64,000 nucleotides of DNA from Phoronis australis (lineage: Eukaryota > Phoronida > Phoronidae): NCBI GenBank assembly GCA_002633005.1, contig NMRA01000182.1, positions 411,914-475,913 of the forward strand, read 5' to 3'. This document shows positions 11,801 through 26,800 of the stretch, piece by piece. Positions within the stretch are counted from its first letter, which is position 1; every line of letters begins with the position of its first letter. A program made the position numbers and the translations under genes. The notes beneath the pieces are model-generated. The model was not told the origin of the DNA. It was given only the letters and a program-made list of their open reading frames with translations, and did not search any database.

Positions 11801-14800
11801 TGCAAGCTAATGATTTAAGAATATTGTTACACATAGTGTAGCATGCCAGACTTGGGCCAGCTGGAATTATCAAACGAAGGTTCCTAATATGAATATAATG
11901 ATCAACATGGGCTTTTTGTAATCCCTAATGATAGCCCAGTTATGTCATAAACTATGAGCCTGTCGATCGCCAGTTCGAAGACTTGCCTGTAAGGAGCATT
12001 AGAACCTACATATTAATCAGATTACGTGCAAAGAATAAAGTGTTGTAAAACTTTGAGTTTTCCTCTTAAGTTATCTGCTAGAGGTTTTAATGAAAGTAAA
12101 GTTGTGTGTGATCAAAGTATGAGAATCATGACCTTGAGAGTTTTATGATCTTTTGACTGGTGCTGTAACATCAGCTGGTGTTCTATTGTGTAGGGGTAAC
12201 TGAAACTTTCATATCTGTGTTAACTTTTTATTAGGATTTAGCACAAAATTGCACCAATATCGCAGCCATCATTATTTAATGAGGATTAAGGAATATAATA
12301 AATGGAGTCTATTGAGATGAGCTTTTACATGTAGCTAATATTCACTTTACAGACCAGGTCATAGCCAAGATCTTCTACCACTGCTTTTAGAAGGTGTCTA
12401 CGCCATGCTCAATAACATCCCAGAGTCAGTCAATAACAGGCCGGAATTTATTGATCTTCTATGGTAAGACATCGGTAGTTGATTGAGTCTTTTGAAAATT
12501 CTGGCTACTTACGTTTGGTTAAGTTTACATTAGATTCTACAAGGTGATCAGCCCTTGAGAAATAGAAAAATGGGAATATTAGAAATTATTTTTGTGTGAA
12601 ATAAGTAAAGAATTATGGTAGTGATATCATTTCTAAAAGACTTGTGCTGTGTTTGTATGACGCTTTCTTCCCGTATTGCAGGAAACAACTTTGTCCGAGT
12701 TTAATTTGGTTGCTAGGCAATCCAACTGGGGACAAGAGCATCACCTCGCAGAAGACGGGCTCAAATGAGGAGATGGGTCGAGGGTCAGCCTGCTCGACAT
12801 CTGCACCTCGAATAATTGGTCCTGCTGTAAAGACTGTGTATAAGTATGTAGGAGTAGTATATATACTGTGTTTGTGTACAAGTTGTGAGTAAGTCATGTC
12901 TGCCCCATCCTGTTACCCTATGGTAATGGGACACCATTCACATTTTGACACTTATTATACATCAGCATAAGAATGAATCCATCTTCTGTCGTTTTGAATA
13001 CGTCAAATGTTCAGCTCGTCTGGGTCATGTAAATAATGAGTTGTTTTCATTGGTAATTTGATTCACTGTATTAACAGTAAGTGCAAAGACCATATAATAT
13101 ATAGCTGTCAGATACTTAAGAGTCGTACAAAGCATTGCTAATTTTCTTGCTAAACTTGAATCCCCTTGACTACACATTGCTTGTTTTAAAAATACATCAG
13201 TTCTGGAGAAATTCGAAACTTGGCGGAAACAGCATCAAACAATAAGTACAGCATATGTAGGTCACATCACGTGACAAATAGTTAAGTCTGAAAAGATCTC
13301 TGTACCAACATGTTCTGAAACTCAGGACTTTCTGCTAACCTGGTACAAGCTCTGGTTCGGACAGAGATCTTTTGCCTTTTTCATTTATGTGGAATTTTAT
13401 TTGTCCAGACTTATTTCGCATTCAGCAAACAGTGCATTAAAACTGTCCTTCATACTGTGCTGATTCAAATAGTTACCAATAAAGTCACCCAATATCTAAT
13501 GTCATTTGAGTGAGGTTGCCATCCCAAAATAAAAACGTATTGCCAAAATAAACAAAAGTTCAGATGAAAAATTATCACATTACATATTTTCAAACAATCA
13601 GTCAGATTTTCAAAACATATAGACTGTAACCAAAAATACACCCATGGGTGTACATTTGGGTGGGTTTATTTTTGGAAATCCTCATTATGAAATTTATTGT
13701 AAACATGAAGTGGTTGCCACTCCTCGCACGATGCTTGTCTTCTTGTAAAATAGACCCGTCGGGTTTTACTGGTTTACTAACAGTTTATGCTCTATATTAC
13801 ATTGAACATGGACACATGGCACTCATGCTCTATATTACATTGAACATGGACACATGGCACTCATGCTCTATATTACATTGAACATGGACACATGGCACTC
13901 ATGCTCTATATTACATTGAACATGGACACATGGCACTCATGCTCTTTATTACATTGAACATGGACACATGGCACTCATGCTCTATATTACATTGAACATT
14001 GAATTTTTATACCGTCAAATTAAAGTGTTTTTTTTCTGTTTTATCCACAATTTATTGGTATGTAACAACTTCTTTGTTCTAATATTACAGTATCGCTGTT
14101 GAGCTAGTACGTCTGGTGGGCTCTGTATCCTCGTTACGTCCTGTACTACAGTCTGTATTCCACCGTATGTTACTCTATCTACCTCCACATCACAGGCTAG
14201 AGGCACTTAAGTCTGTCAAAGAGGTTAGACATTTTTAAAATTATTTGTATTTGTTATTTATATCTGTCCATCACCACTATCATCACATGTAACTTTCTTA
14301 TGCTTTTTGAAAAATACTTCAAAACGCAAAAGGGCATAAGCTTCTTGCACCATCTTGTTTTTTAAAGCAAGCCAGATCCAACTTAGTTATATTGAGGGTC
14401 TTTAGTCAGTTTTATATCAGAGATGAAGCAGTGTGGCCCACTGGGATAAGTGTCCACTTCCTTTATTCAAGGTGATCGGTTTAAGTCAAACTAAGCCACA
14501 CTGCTAAACCCTTGTCTCAGGTCTCGAGCTCTTCAGCTCAGTTTTATTGATATAAAGCATAAAAATGTTTCTAGGTGATCAGTGCTATAGGCCCACTCCA
14601 GTGGCCTGCGCATGTCTGTTACAAGGTGTACCAGAGCGCCTGCAATTTTTTTAGTCTTGTTCAAACCTTGATTTTCCTTGTCTCCTTAGCTGTTAACTAG
14701 CCCCGCAAGCCTGTACAAGGTGGCTGGTCCAACCATTGCTCACGATGTTGGGGACAGTACAAAACCAGGGACTGCAAGCTCAGATATGGCTCTGCTTAGG

Positions 14801-17800
14801 CTGTAAGTATTCTGACCACATCTTGGCCATGCTGAATAGTCATGGTATAGTTGCTGCCCCACAATTGTTTAGAGTTTGGTTTATTTGCACTGACTTGTGT
14901 TGGATTTTTCATGCTTTTCCCTGCAATTTCTCCAACCATCATCGGGTGAGTGACAATAATCCATTAGAGAGGTTAGCGCATGTGTTTCAAACACTGCATA
15001 TAATTGTACATGCTCACCACCTCAGAATGGTTTCAACTCCAGTACCTATTTAACATGTTCAGGTTTCATGCATTCATTGTGCACATACCATGATTTTTGT
15101 CAGAGTTGATTCTGTAGTGTTTTATGGATTCTTAAATACATGATGTGCTCACAGTGAGGTATGCGACAAGGGTGCTCATTCACACGAGGAGAAAGATACC
15201 TGTTCTTCGTAAATAGGGCAGTATATTTGTTATGATGGGAAGTCCCTCTAGCTCACCCTGTTCCCACCAATACCTCCACCCATTTTTCTACATTAAAGAT
15301 ATAATGTATAGCTGAGAAGTCTTGATTTCTTTATTTAATGAAACCTAATGCTGAGTGTATGTCTGAGTTAACACTGATTTCAATCTTGTGGGGAATTTTT
15401 GTTCATCGGTGAAAATTTTTTGTGCCTCGTCAGGATAATTTAACATGATTTATTAATGTTTTTTCAGATGAAATGGGGTCAATATTCGGTCCCAAATTGA
15501 GAACCCTGAAAAACACGCAACTACCCTGCCTCCTATATTTCACAGTGTATATTACAGTTACAACTACAGACTGTCTTCTTTTTGTCTTCAGAATTGTGGA
15601 CTCTCTTCAGGAGAGCTGCCTCTGCAACGACTCGTCTGTCTGCATGATCAGTGTGACTTGTGTTGACCTACTTCTAAGGTCAGTGGAACAACTGTGTCAT
15701 GGTGAAGGACTGTCAGACGACCGTGCAGATCACTTACTGGAACATTATAGCGTGCTTGACAGCAGTAAGACAGCTGGGCGCATTCAGTTTTTACTAGTTA
15801 CTGACTAGTAACTGGCTAGTAACTGGCTAGTTACTGACTAGTTACTGAATAGTTACTCATTAGTTACTGGCTAGTAACTAGCTAGTTACTGACTAGTTAC
15901 TGAATAGTTACTCATTAGTTATTGGCTAGTTTTACACTAATGACTGGCCAGTTACTCACTAGTTACTAGCCACTAATTAATTAGTTACTGGATGATTACT
16001 CACTAGTTACTAGCTAATTTTTCATTATTTACTCACTAGTTACTAGTTACTAGCTAATTACCCACTGCTTATTCGATAGTTACTAACTAGTTACTAGCTT
16101 GTGAATAGTGACATAATCTGGCCACCTTCCCGAGGTCCGACTAGTAACCTTATTTGTTTTTATAAATACCTATTTTTCAAAAGTTACTGGTGAATTCGAT
16201 ACAGTGCAAATAACAACATGTTCTGAGCTGTACAAAAGACATAGGTCCATAAGCAGAAACCTGTTACTCAGCACTCCAATAATGAATGTTTATTGTAGGT
16301 CCAACAACAAGCACTAGCACTATAGGTTTGATGAAAGGGAGAGATGTCAACAGACCTTCCACTGTGAGCTCTCAAGGTGAAATAAAAGCTTCTCTTAGTG
16401 CAGATACATTGGAGACGGAATCTGAGTGTTCGACCAGCACAGAGAGATGTTGCCTGAACACTAGTAACTTGGTGCAGCTGCACCGCGAGGGGGAGCGCCA
16501 GTGTGCACGGGAGTTTGTCAAGAGGCTTGGTGAGGAAGTGGCCACTCTGCTGGACATGTGCAGCTCATCTGAGGTAGATGAGGCGCTGCAGCAGTTTGCT
16601 TCACAGTTTTGCTCTGGTGAGTAATGGTAATTTTCAAAAATTGAGTCTACAGAGCTTTGAAATGGGTGCAATTTACAACGGAGAGTTCTGTGCATGTTAA
16701 CAACTCATCTGCTAGTTGTACTCACGGTAGCAAGAACCGTAACAACATGAAAAATTGCCTGTTTATTAAATAGGTTGGTCAGTAAGATGCTAATTGCTAG
16801 CCTGGAAATTGTTTCAGAAATTTTGTCAGCCGATCATCGCTGGGGAACACATTTAGTGGTGAATGTTTGTCAAAAATGTTTTCTGGTAACTTCTGCTTTT
16901 TGATAGTCATGAAGATGGAACCTATCATAAAAAATCTGTAAAATTCTGTCTGTTTTTGGCCAGTTATTTCCTGGTCTAGTTTGGGAGTTGCTTGCTGTAG
17001 TAGCGATATCCCGATAATGCAACATACTGCCGTTTTGGCATTTCAGACTTGCAGCAAGACAGAACGTCTGACGAGGCTTCGTCTGCCATTACCATCTTGA
17101 ATGCTGACGGTGTCTATGTTACAGTGTATTACTCACTGCTGCTCAATCTGAAACTTATTAAAGATGACTTCTACGGATCATCGAAGGTGCCCCTTGTTTC
17201 GGAGGTGAGTGCCATCTTTTGGTAGTAGTAATGACTATGTTTCCAGAGAAGTACTGACAACATCAACAGCAGTAGTAATAATCCTGTTGCTGTACAGGTA
17301 GGTTTGAGTTACCGACAGATGAAATTTTCGTAATAAATACAGAAATGAATATGAAGCATGTGTTGGACTGCAATGTGTCAAAATGTCGCAATTGCAACAT
17401 AGAGCGGGATGCATGCTGCATGATGTCACCAACCTGATTTAATGATGTGGTTAGACAAGGACCCAACGTGTTCGTTGCAACTTCTGAACTGCGACGTAAC
17501 GCGGTCTTTGCCATTGCTTTTAGCAACGCATTATGTGACATTGTGGTAGAGTCTTAATTGACTCGTAGTTACTTTTCCAGCATTTGCCTGAGCTGTTAAC
17601 ATATAATTACTCTTTTTTAAAACCAGATGTGAACAGAAATGTGAATTAAACATTCAAACTTAGTTTTCATTGCTAAAAGCTGGAGAGTCTTATTTATCTA
17701 GATACTGAATCTTGTTAGAATAGCTGTTCCTTTCACAATTTGTATTAGAAAGTCCTTGTGCAAGCATTTTCATTTAGACGCGCCATTTTTCCAACGTTTT

Positions 17801-20800
17801 AGAATTGTAAATATGACCTCAAATTTTAAAAACTGATTATTTTTTCTTTTTGGAAATTTAGGAGCATTTTATCTTTTGTTTATTTTATGATATTATGAGA
17901 TGTTTGGAGGTAACATGTTAGTATAAATCGACTCCCATTTTCCAGAGCCAGTTCATTGACAATATCCTTGGTTCAGGACTCCTGCTCTATGTCTCCAACG
18001 ATTGGCTGTCTGAAGTCTACAAACAGGTTGTGCTGACCAATATGCTGTCAGAGACTGGCCATGACAACAGTGATGTCATGGATACCTCACTTATTCACCT
18101 CATTGCAGGTACATTGGAAATGATAACATCAGCGTACAGTGTAATTCATGCAACTGGACCGGGAAGTACCACTTGACATTGTATTGAATATTTTGTACAA
18201 TGGATTTATGCAATTGTAGAAACTGAAAACTACATGAAATGATTGCCCGTACCATTGGTTTAGTAAATTTATTTTTAAACAATATTGTTGACAAGACAGA
18301 ATGAAACAACGCAAAGTACCAGATCTACCTAGTGATTTAGCGTTAAATACATTTCTTGGTGTGTAATTATTTGCTTCCTATTCATTAAAAACTTCTCATT
18401 CCATGGCACTTTGTTAGTAGATTTGTACTACAGTTGCTGCCGTCACAAATTTTCTTGATCACAAACACTGAGATTTAAGTACCTTTTGTGGGGAGTAGGT
18501 TACTTTATGCATTAGCAACTAACTTCATAGCAATAATGCTTGGGGTGTAATACATTACAGTTACTGTATCATACTGTGTAATACATTACAGTTACCGTAT
18601 CATACTCTACATTAATTACAGTTACTTATCATACTCTGTAATATATTACAGTTACTGTATCATACTCTATACATTAATTACAGTTACTTATCATACTCTG
18701 TAATACATTGCAGTTACTGTATCATACTCTGTAATACATTACAGTTACTTTATCATACTCTGTAATACATTACAGTTGCTTTATCATACTCTGAAACTAG
18801 TAACTATTTAATTGTTTGGCTTCTGAAATAGAATTCCAAATGAAAAGTTAGGTTAGGATCATATTCCTGGAGAAATGCTTTAATAAAAAATTAGCCAAAA
18901 GCGATGTAATTGGATTCATTTTGTTGACCAGCAATTTAATCAGACAGGAATGTTCACCCGTGGATGTGTTCATCCTGGTACAAAATTAGATGCGAGTTAT
19001 GATGCAGGACAAAAGACTGCGCAAATGCTTAACAATGGACAGACAGTATGATACTCGTTGTAATAAACTTGTGCAGGCTGCTCAGGTAGCCCCATTGTTC
19101 TGATCATTTTTATGCTTAATTATATTGTTAAAACCTAGCTGAGGAGGTAGAGACCTGACTCAAGGTTCTAACAGTGTGCCCCTGTAGGACTTGAACCCAC
19201 CATCTTGAGTAAAGGAAGCGGACACCTATCCCAGTAGGCCACACTGCCTACTTTTAACAATGGACTACATTGATATCTGGATTTAGAAACCTCACTCATC
19301 TGAAGTTGAATCTAAATGAAAGATATTTTTATTGGAAAGTCCACACACCTATTTTACTTTATATGTTCTTGAAGTCCATAACTGAACTTCCAGCTGAATT
19401 TTTGTCTTTGCCGCAGATGTTGATGGCCTTGGTAGTCGTAAGCTTGGCGGCCAGCTGCTAACAGACTGTCAGGAGGAAGAAACTTTGTCCCGAGACCTGG
19501 GAATGACACGGGCCACTGAAGCTGGTAGGAGGGAGATGCTTAGAGCTACTTATTTTGCTTTTGGATGACAAAGGAGTTGACTTTTGATGTTGACTACTCT
19601 CTGCTAAAAAATTGTCTTAAATTGTTCTTGACTGTGGTTGAGACCATCCATGGTGGGTAAAATGACATAACGTGATAAGTCTACATGTCCAACCTTATCT
19701 CTAACAATATCAAGCGGTCAGTTCTTCACAAACCGGGGAATCATCTCTTAAACTGAAGGAGAAGCAATTTAAGACCAGATTTATAACCATATGTTGATTG
19801 CTCTAAGTCAAAAGTTAATATTTCATGAAAGGCTGGTTTATGGCCATTTTATTATTTTCTCGGTAGACTGTGAAGGTCATGCACTAAAACACAATCTTGA
19901 GGATGTGATTGTAAATTCCTGGCATGATGAGCTACTGTTTGTGAAACCCTCGGTGGAGTTTGTTCGCAACTCTCTGTATAAGTGGCCTTCGTCACTGAGA
20001 TTTGCATCAACCTTATCAACTCCAGGAACTCCTGGGCATTGAATCTTGACCGCTTGTCTGGGGGTGCATTGTATGAAATGGAAGAATTATTATAGGCGGT
20101 CTAAATTAATATTCGTCACCTTCATGGGTAACACGTACATCTCTGCAAGAACATTTATTTTAGTAAAAGATTTTTATCAAAAAAATGTTCTGCGCACAAC
20201 TGCCATGGCTATTATGTAGGCACAGGCATTTACATTGACGCCAAGTTTTGATTTATTTTCAGTTTGCACTGTTCTGAAATTAAATGTCAGTTAACATGTC
20301 TGGGATAGTGATCGCATATGGTATTGTGCCATGTTAAACCATCTGAATTTTGTTTCTTCTTAATCTGAAGTTGCTTGCCTTTGTCTCCATTCAGGTCTCC
20401 AGTTTGCCCGTCAGATCCTGATCACCTGCTGGGACGGTATCCTTGACATCCTCTGCGTCCTCATCAGCGGCACAAGCTCGTGTGGCATCAGCATGAGCCT
20501 GGCCCTCCTATTGGGCACAGACAGTGCTAGGGAGGAGGTGTTCCGTGCACGACAAGCTATCTGTACCAGTCTGGACGGCCTGCAGAGGGCAGCACGGCTC
20601 ACGTGCACTCTGGGTGGGTAAAGGGTTAAACCTGCCGGAGAGTTTTCTGAACTAGTTTCTCGGGAGAAAAGCAAGATCTCAAAAGATTTCACAAAATCAC
20701 AGGATTGAAAAGCAAATGATTCGCGACTATGCTCGAAAGATGATTAGCTTGTCTTAGAAAATGGTGGCTGCCGAAATGATTGGTTGATGAGCTTGAAGTA

Positions 20801-23800
20801 TGAATTATGACATTAATTCGTTATTTCTGTTCTATATGGGAATGCTTTTAGCCACAAGTGCAAGCTAATGTCTTGCAGTCTACAGTACACAGCCTTGTAT
20901 TTCTGGTCTTGGTCAGAATAGAGTTTTCCTCTCTCACGAACCACTTGGGAGTTCTCATTAGCAGATTGTTTTCTGTAATTTTTATTGTTCTTTTCTCTCA
21001 AGCTGTCTGTATTTTTTCTTGACGTTTAAGTTTAATGGAATTATTCATTACATTTTCATGATATGTGATTAGACTATGACACATTTGTGATGTTGACCCT
21101 AAAAGTGGAGTAACAGTCCAGCATTTCACTGTTTGCTGTTATGTCCAATGGGCAACTCGCTATTCACTAAGTGGCGCTTGTGAATAAAGACCCCACATCA
21201 GAATATAGATTGTGAGCAGAAAGTGATTTATCAGCATGTGTGTGGCAATGCAGCCATTTGTATGGGAAGGTTCCCTTGTTCACTTGCAACCCCAAATGAA
21301 GTTTGACTTCAATCTCCATTTTTACAAATCTTGTGTAAACATAGTGGCGTGCATGTCTTACAAACAAAAGTGATGAGTTGTACAAGCTTTTATTTGTTGT
21401 AATAATGTTCAAGTTTTATTTTGACCAAACTTGCTGAAGTGTTGAAAAATGTGTCTTTCTATTTAGAAGAAGTACTTCCAAACATTTGAAAAGTCTTCGA
21501 GTCTATTATGTAATTTTATTGACACAGGTCTGCAGAATCGTTGTGGCGCCTTGTTTGAGCAGCTGGCCAATGCGTCATGTGTGTTCGAGGACCAGAGAAG
21601 CCCCAGCCCCAGCCTTGAACACAAACTGAGCAAGACGCCTCTTCTTCAGTCCAAGCCAAGACCAGCCCGTCTACACACGGCCTGTGTCCTGAGTTTGGAC
21701 ACTGTACTGACCGTTGGTATGGAGATGGCCAGTCACTCTCCTGACTGCTGGAAACATGTACTCAGGTTTGTGAAGTTCGTAGTGTGATGAATTGACTTGG
21801 TCATCTACTGTCCGCATTGCCATTACATGGTGATTTGTGAAGTGCATATTTCACACATTCTTGGATCAAGTTTGTGCCATGTTGCTATTTTTTTTAAACA
21901 ATTGAAATCAATTCTTCAAACTTATCATATATAGATAACATTTTAGAGCAAAAGTCTATATTGGCTATTTCTCAATGTTTCTGATTTTCTTTAGTCTCCT
22001 TGACACCATCGCTTCAAAGTAAGTTGTAATGACCTTTTTCAATTTGTTTTCAGGATACTATTCAATTTATAATGATAGGATGTTCTTTGGGTCATTGTTT
22101 GATTGTACTGACAGGTGCTGCGCTCATGTGAGTGAACTGGAGCATATGTACTTTAGCCGGGAGAAGTCCCAGAATGCAACGTTGACAAAATACCAGACAG
22201 ACATGTGTGGGGGAGGTATGGAGGAACAGAGGTAAGACTTTGAAAATGAACTGCATATTAACAAAATGTGCGAGAAAATACTTTTTTCCTAAAACCTTTT
22301 TTTGTGTCGGTTTTATAGAATGATATGTGTCACTTTTATGCCCTTTTGGTCAGGCAACAATATCATACATTACTGTATTGCGGTAACAAGGAATGAAATA
22401 AGTGACTGTGTTTCAGTTTGCACAAAATTGGGTTCACTCAACAGTCTGGGTGAAGTTTTCTAGGACTGGCTGACACTAGAATTGAAATTATAATGTTCCA
22501 CTACTAGGACACTACAAAACACTTAACTTGGGTTGGTAGTTTATTCCAGAAAAAATGATGCATCTCTGTTTCCTTTATCAGTTTCTAGTCTGGGCAGTTG
22601 TAATATTGTTTTGAAATTTATGCTTTTCTCAGTGTATTAAGGAGTTGTTTCCCTTTTCCAGTGACGTGGACATGATGCTGCCTGTCACTTCTCCTGTGGT
22701 AGCTGTCACCCCTCAGATTAATGTGGCCGACTTTGTCAATGAGAGCAGTGTAGCTGCAGGGTGGGAGAGTAACACTCTCGGCGGAGGGGTGTTGAGTGTT
22801 GCTCAGACGGACAAAGTGCTGTGTGGACTGTCGCAGTATATAGAAAAGTATGATGAATCAAGCACTCACAGATATGTTTTTGTTTCATGATCTACTCTGC
22901 TTTAAGAATAAAAATATTAGGTGTATTTTGTATGATGAAAATATGTTCCATTGTTACCTATGAAATGCAAGCATTCATATCACTTTCTCCCAATATTGAA
23001 TTTGTTTGTGATGCTAAATAAATGTAGATGTTGAAATACAAACCAAGTATCACATTCTTTATAATGTTGTGTAATGTTAGCTGTTTGTATTAGCATTAGC
23101 ATCTCTAAAATATGCTCTTGAGTAATCTTAAAAATAAATTTATCTTTCTTTTTATGAATTCTTTAGGTTATTTGACGAGTCGGCACTGACCCTCAATCTG
23201 CAGGCTCTTGTCAGTTTCCTGACAGAATTGTGCAAGGCCAGCCGTCAGCAGCTATTCTGTACATCCACAAGGATGACGTACTCACCTTCAGATGGTAGTA
23301 TAGAGGGCGGGGTTCAGTCTTCAAACATCCTTCATCTTCACCGACTTGGGGACGTCCTGGTGAAAGTCGTCAATAGCAATCGGCCATTGCTGCACATAAT
23401 GAAGTCGTGGAGTGCTGTCAGCTCTCACCTGGTAGAGGTAATTATGTACACAATTTTCTGAGGTTGTTGAAGTGGTATTTTGTTAAGCGTGGCCTGAAAA
23501 GATTTTTTGATTTTCCCATGTATGTAAAATGAGCCAGGTTTATATTGTGACAAGTACATCAAGTATGCACAGATTTATGGGAAATCCAGCTATCCCGCCA
23601 CCTGGTGACTGGATATTTAATCACTTTAACTACACTCTACTTCATTGCCATTGTTTCTCAGTCCATTATCCGTAAAATATCAATGAACTGACTCCACTTC
23701 ACATAATGTTGCTGTACAAAATAGGATATACTGTTAAATTTTGTGTTGATATGTAACCAAATATTAGACAGTCTCGGGTATTTTCTTGAATTTCTTGTAA

Positions 23801-26800
23801 GTTACTTTGCAATATCTCAAAGGTTTGTTATGTTACTGTGACCAATGCAGCAAGTTCTCGATATTTGTGACGGACTCCTTCCTTCCAGGCTGCCTGTCAC
23901 AGGGACCGTAGAATCTCGAAGAAAGCTGTAGCATGCCTTCATGAGTGTGTTACATCACTGCTGAGTCGGCAGCCAGAGTTGCCTCATTTTCACTTGCATG
24001 AGTTCCTGTGTAAGCCATTTGAGAACCTGCTGTGTCTAGAGTTGTGTGACGGAGATGCACAGGACCAGGTATGTCTTCTAGGAATCAGTAGTGATGGAGA
24101 ACCAGTTTTGTTAAATTAACGTACTTCTGTGCTATTCATGTCAGAACCACAACTGTTGGTTGCAGGGAGCTGTGAATATGATAAACTAAAGGTATTTACT
24201 TACACCAGCTGGTCATTATAGGAAACTGAATGTGAGGTTGTGGCTAAACCTGCTCATAAAACGCACTAGTACTACCCTGAAATACCCACACCACCCTGGG
24301 TTTAATGTCTGTACATGTGCAGACTTCAGTCATATGGCAAGTCATGTGACTTTCAGTCTGTAGAATAGTTGTATGACCGAAGTTCGTACATACGCAGATA
24401 TGAAACACCTCTTAGGGGAAATTTGAAGTACACGAACGCCCAAGTTGTTCCAAGTGAACCTTATCGCCATAGGATAACAAATTGTTCTGTAAGTCAAGAT
24501 CAAGGTCTTGTTGCATAAACAATATATGATGGATAATTATTGACTGACATTCCACTACATAAATAAATCGATGTTGGAACTGCTGAACTAAGCCGATATC
24601 ATGCAATCATGAAAGTTTGACACTGGAGGCAGTTTGGTTGTTTTTATCAAAATCCTTATGTCCAGTCATAGCTAAAACCTTCATGTCTTTAAAATCTTTA
24701 TTGGCACACAGTTGATTTAGTGGTTAATGAAGGTGATCGTTGAGTGTGTATGGGGTCTATCATTGAATTTCTGTTGGCTGCAATGGTTTGTTCTTTAATT
24801 TCAAGATCATAGCATCTCATTCCTATTCAATGTGTCTATGACTGTATACTGTATAAGCTATGACACGACCTTTGATGAAACGGGCCCTAGAGCTACACTA
24901 TTTGAGGTTTTAGTCATGTGGTAAAGAGGAGACCTTTGTTCCAGATTGTGTGTTCAATCTGCGAGCTTGTAGAGGCTTGCAGTTCAGAAATTAAGTCTGG
25001 TTGGCGGCCATTGTTTGCTGCTCTCCGCTGTGTGAAGATTGAATGTACAGCCATTGAAGAACTGAATGAGGCTCGTCAGCGACATGTGTCGGCTGTTTTG
25101 GATGTCTTCGAAGTGTTTCTCAACACTGACAACGTTCTTGTGTTTGCTAATGCTGCCATGGATTGTGTGCTGTGTCTGTTGAACTACGTGCGTGGTGCTG
25201 GTGAGTGAACTATATCGTATCCATTACCTGAATCGACATGACCCTACACTCTACTTGGGATTGATGGATGACGTGACTTCCATGAAAATTCCATCGCCCT
25301 CTGCTGGGGTTCCTGGACAACAATTTCAGGGTCCTGGAACATGACTAAACTTCAGCGGTATTCCTCCAAGTCATTGCATGGAGGGATTCTTGGCTTTAAC
25401 CCACACAGCTTGTCTGACACTCTGCTTAAAATCTGAATTCTCTCTGTTTAGCACCCGCACCGTCACGTATGCTGTATCAAATGATTGTCCCGTGTCACCA
25501 AGGTGTTCAAACACTGCAGTGTTAAACCGCTGGCATTCACCCTGTGGTGCTGAGACACAATTCTGCTTTCCGAGTAGCTGTTCTGTGTTACCTCACATTT
25601 GTCATTATCACACGAAGTGTAATCCACCACTCTGACATCATCACCCACAGTAGCTAGTTTAATGCACCTTGAGGACAAACTTCAGCATGGTGATGTTATT
25701 GAAACACCTGTAGTGACTTGGGACACTCATTTAAAATTGAGGGTGCGAGACAGGGAGAGTTCTTGGTTTGAGCATTAGATCAGAGAGACTGGCTGTAAGC
25801 CAAATCCTCCTACAGTTGTCTGACTCATGGCACTAGAGTTGGTGTCTAGGAACACTGACAGAGAGCAACATAACTTTCACAAGAATTGGTCAGTCCTCAG
25901 TTTCCAGTTAAAGGAGCCTGTTGTTTCCAAGAAACTATAGGTTGTTAAGTTTGCAGCAATGTAGTAAGCCTTAAGAAAACGGTGGTTTATAGCAGTAGTG
26001 TTTTTCAAAATTTTCGTTTTAATTGCTGACGACAGGTGAGACGGACAGCTCCAGCGACAGTGACTCTGATTCTGGCAGTGACCTCCAACCTCTGGACAGT
26101 CCTACAGAGAACTTGTGTCTGCCCGCCCTCAAGTACCTGCACAGGTGTTGTGTCATACTGGCACGCATGAGGGCCATGCCAGCCTGTCCTGTGTTTAGTG
26201 GTGCCAACAGGTGAGTAGTCAGGTCTATTTTGTGGTAATGACATTCATGATGGGCTGAATGATGATGATGATTATATGAAATTAAAACAACAATAAAGGA
26301 TCTACTAAAATTTTGGATATAACCGAATCCTTTCTGTTTGGTACAGTCATAGTATCCTTCAGAGGATCTGGATTGCCTCATTTAGTTTCAGATTTATTTG
26401 CTATTGGATTTTTCCTAGTAATGTTTGGCACGTATTTTGTTTTACGTCTTTACCATTAGTTACTCTTACTGTGTTCAGTCGTATGAAAGAATCAGAAGTT
26501 TTCACTTCTCACAAAAATGTGAAATCACAAGGTAAATGTTTTCAAATATTCTGGAAAATGTGTTATTTGTTTTTCTTTTTTATTGTCTTTGTTGAACTCA
26601 CACATACATAGTTTTAATGTTCCGTCTCTGTCAACAAATTGATTCTAAACTATTTTTACTCGTGTTTAACTGTAACTATGGCAACACTAGAGTACTTCAT
26701 GAATATGATGGCTTGTACATGACAAGTTAAGTAAATTATTCTACAGACTGCAGCTGGGGGTTAAACCAAAATGTGTCAGCAGGGAAATTCCAGACATGGA

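Noticed and set aside
13787-18795. CRISPR-like arrays
   Set aside because: The tandem arrays have no unique spacers and the DNA is eukaryotic.
19791-20042. 83-codon ORF in the ARFGEF3 intron after exon 13
   Set aside because: Exons 13 and 14 already join in phase and align without a gap to human BIG3.
22054-22114. Alternative acceptor extending exon 16 upstream
   Set aside because: In the required frame it meets a TAA after about six codons.
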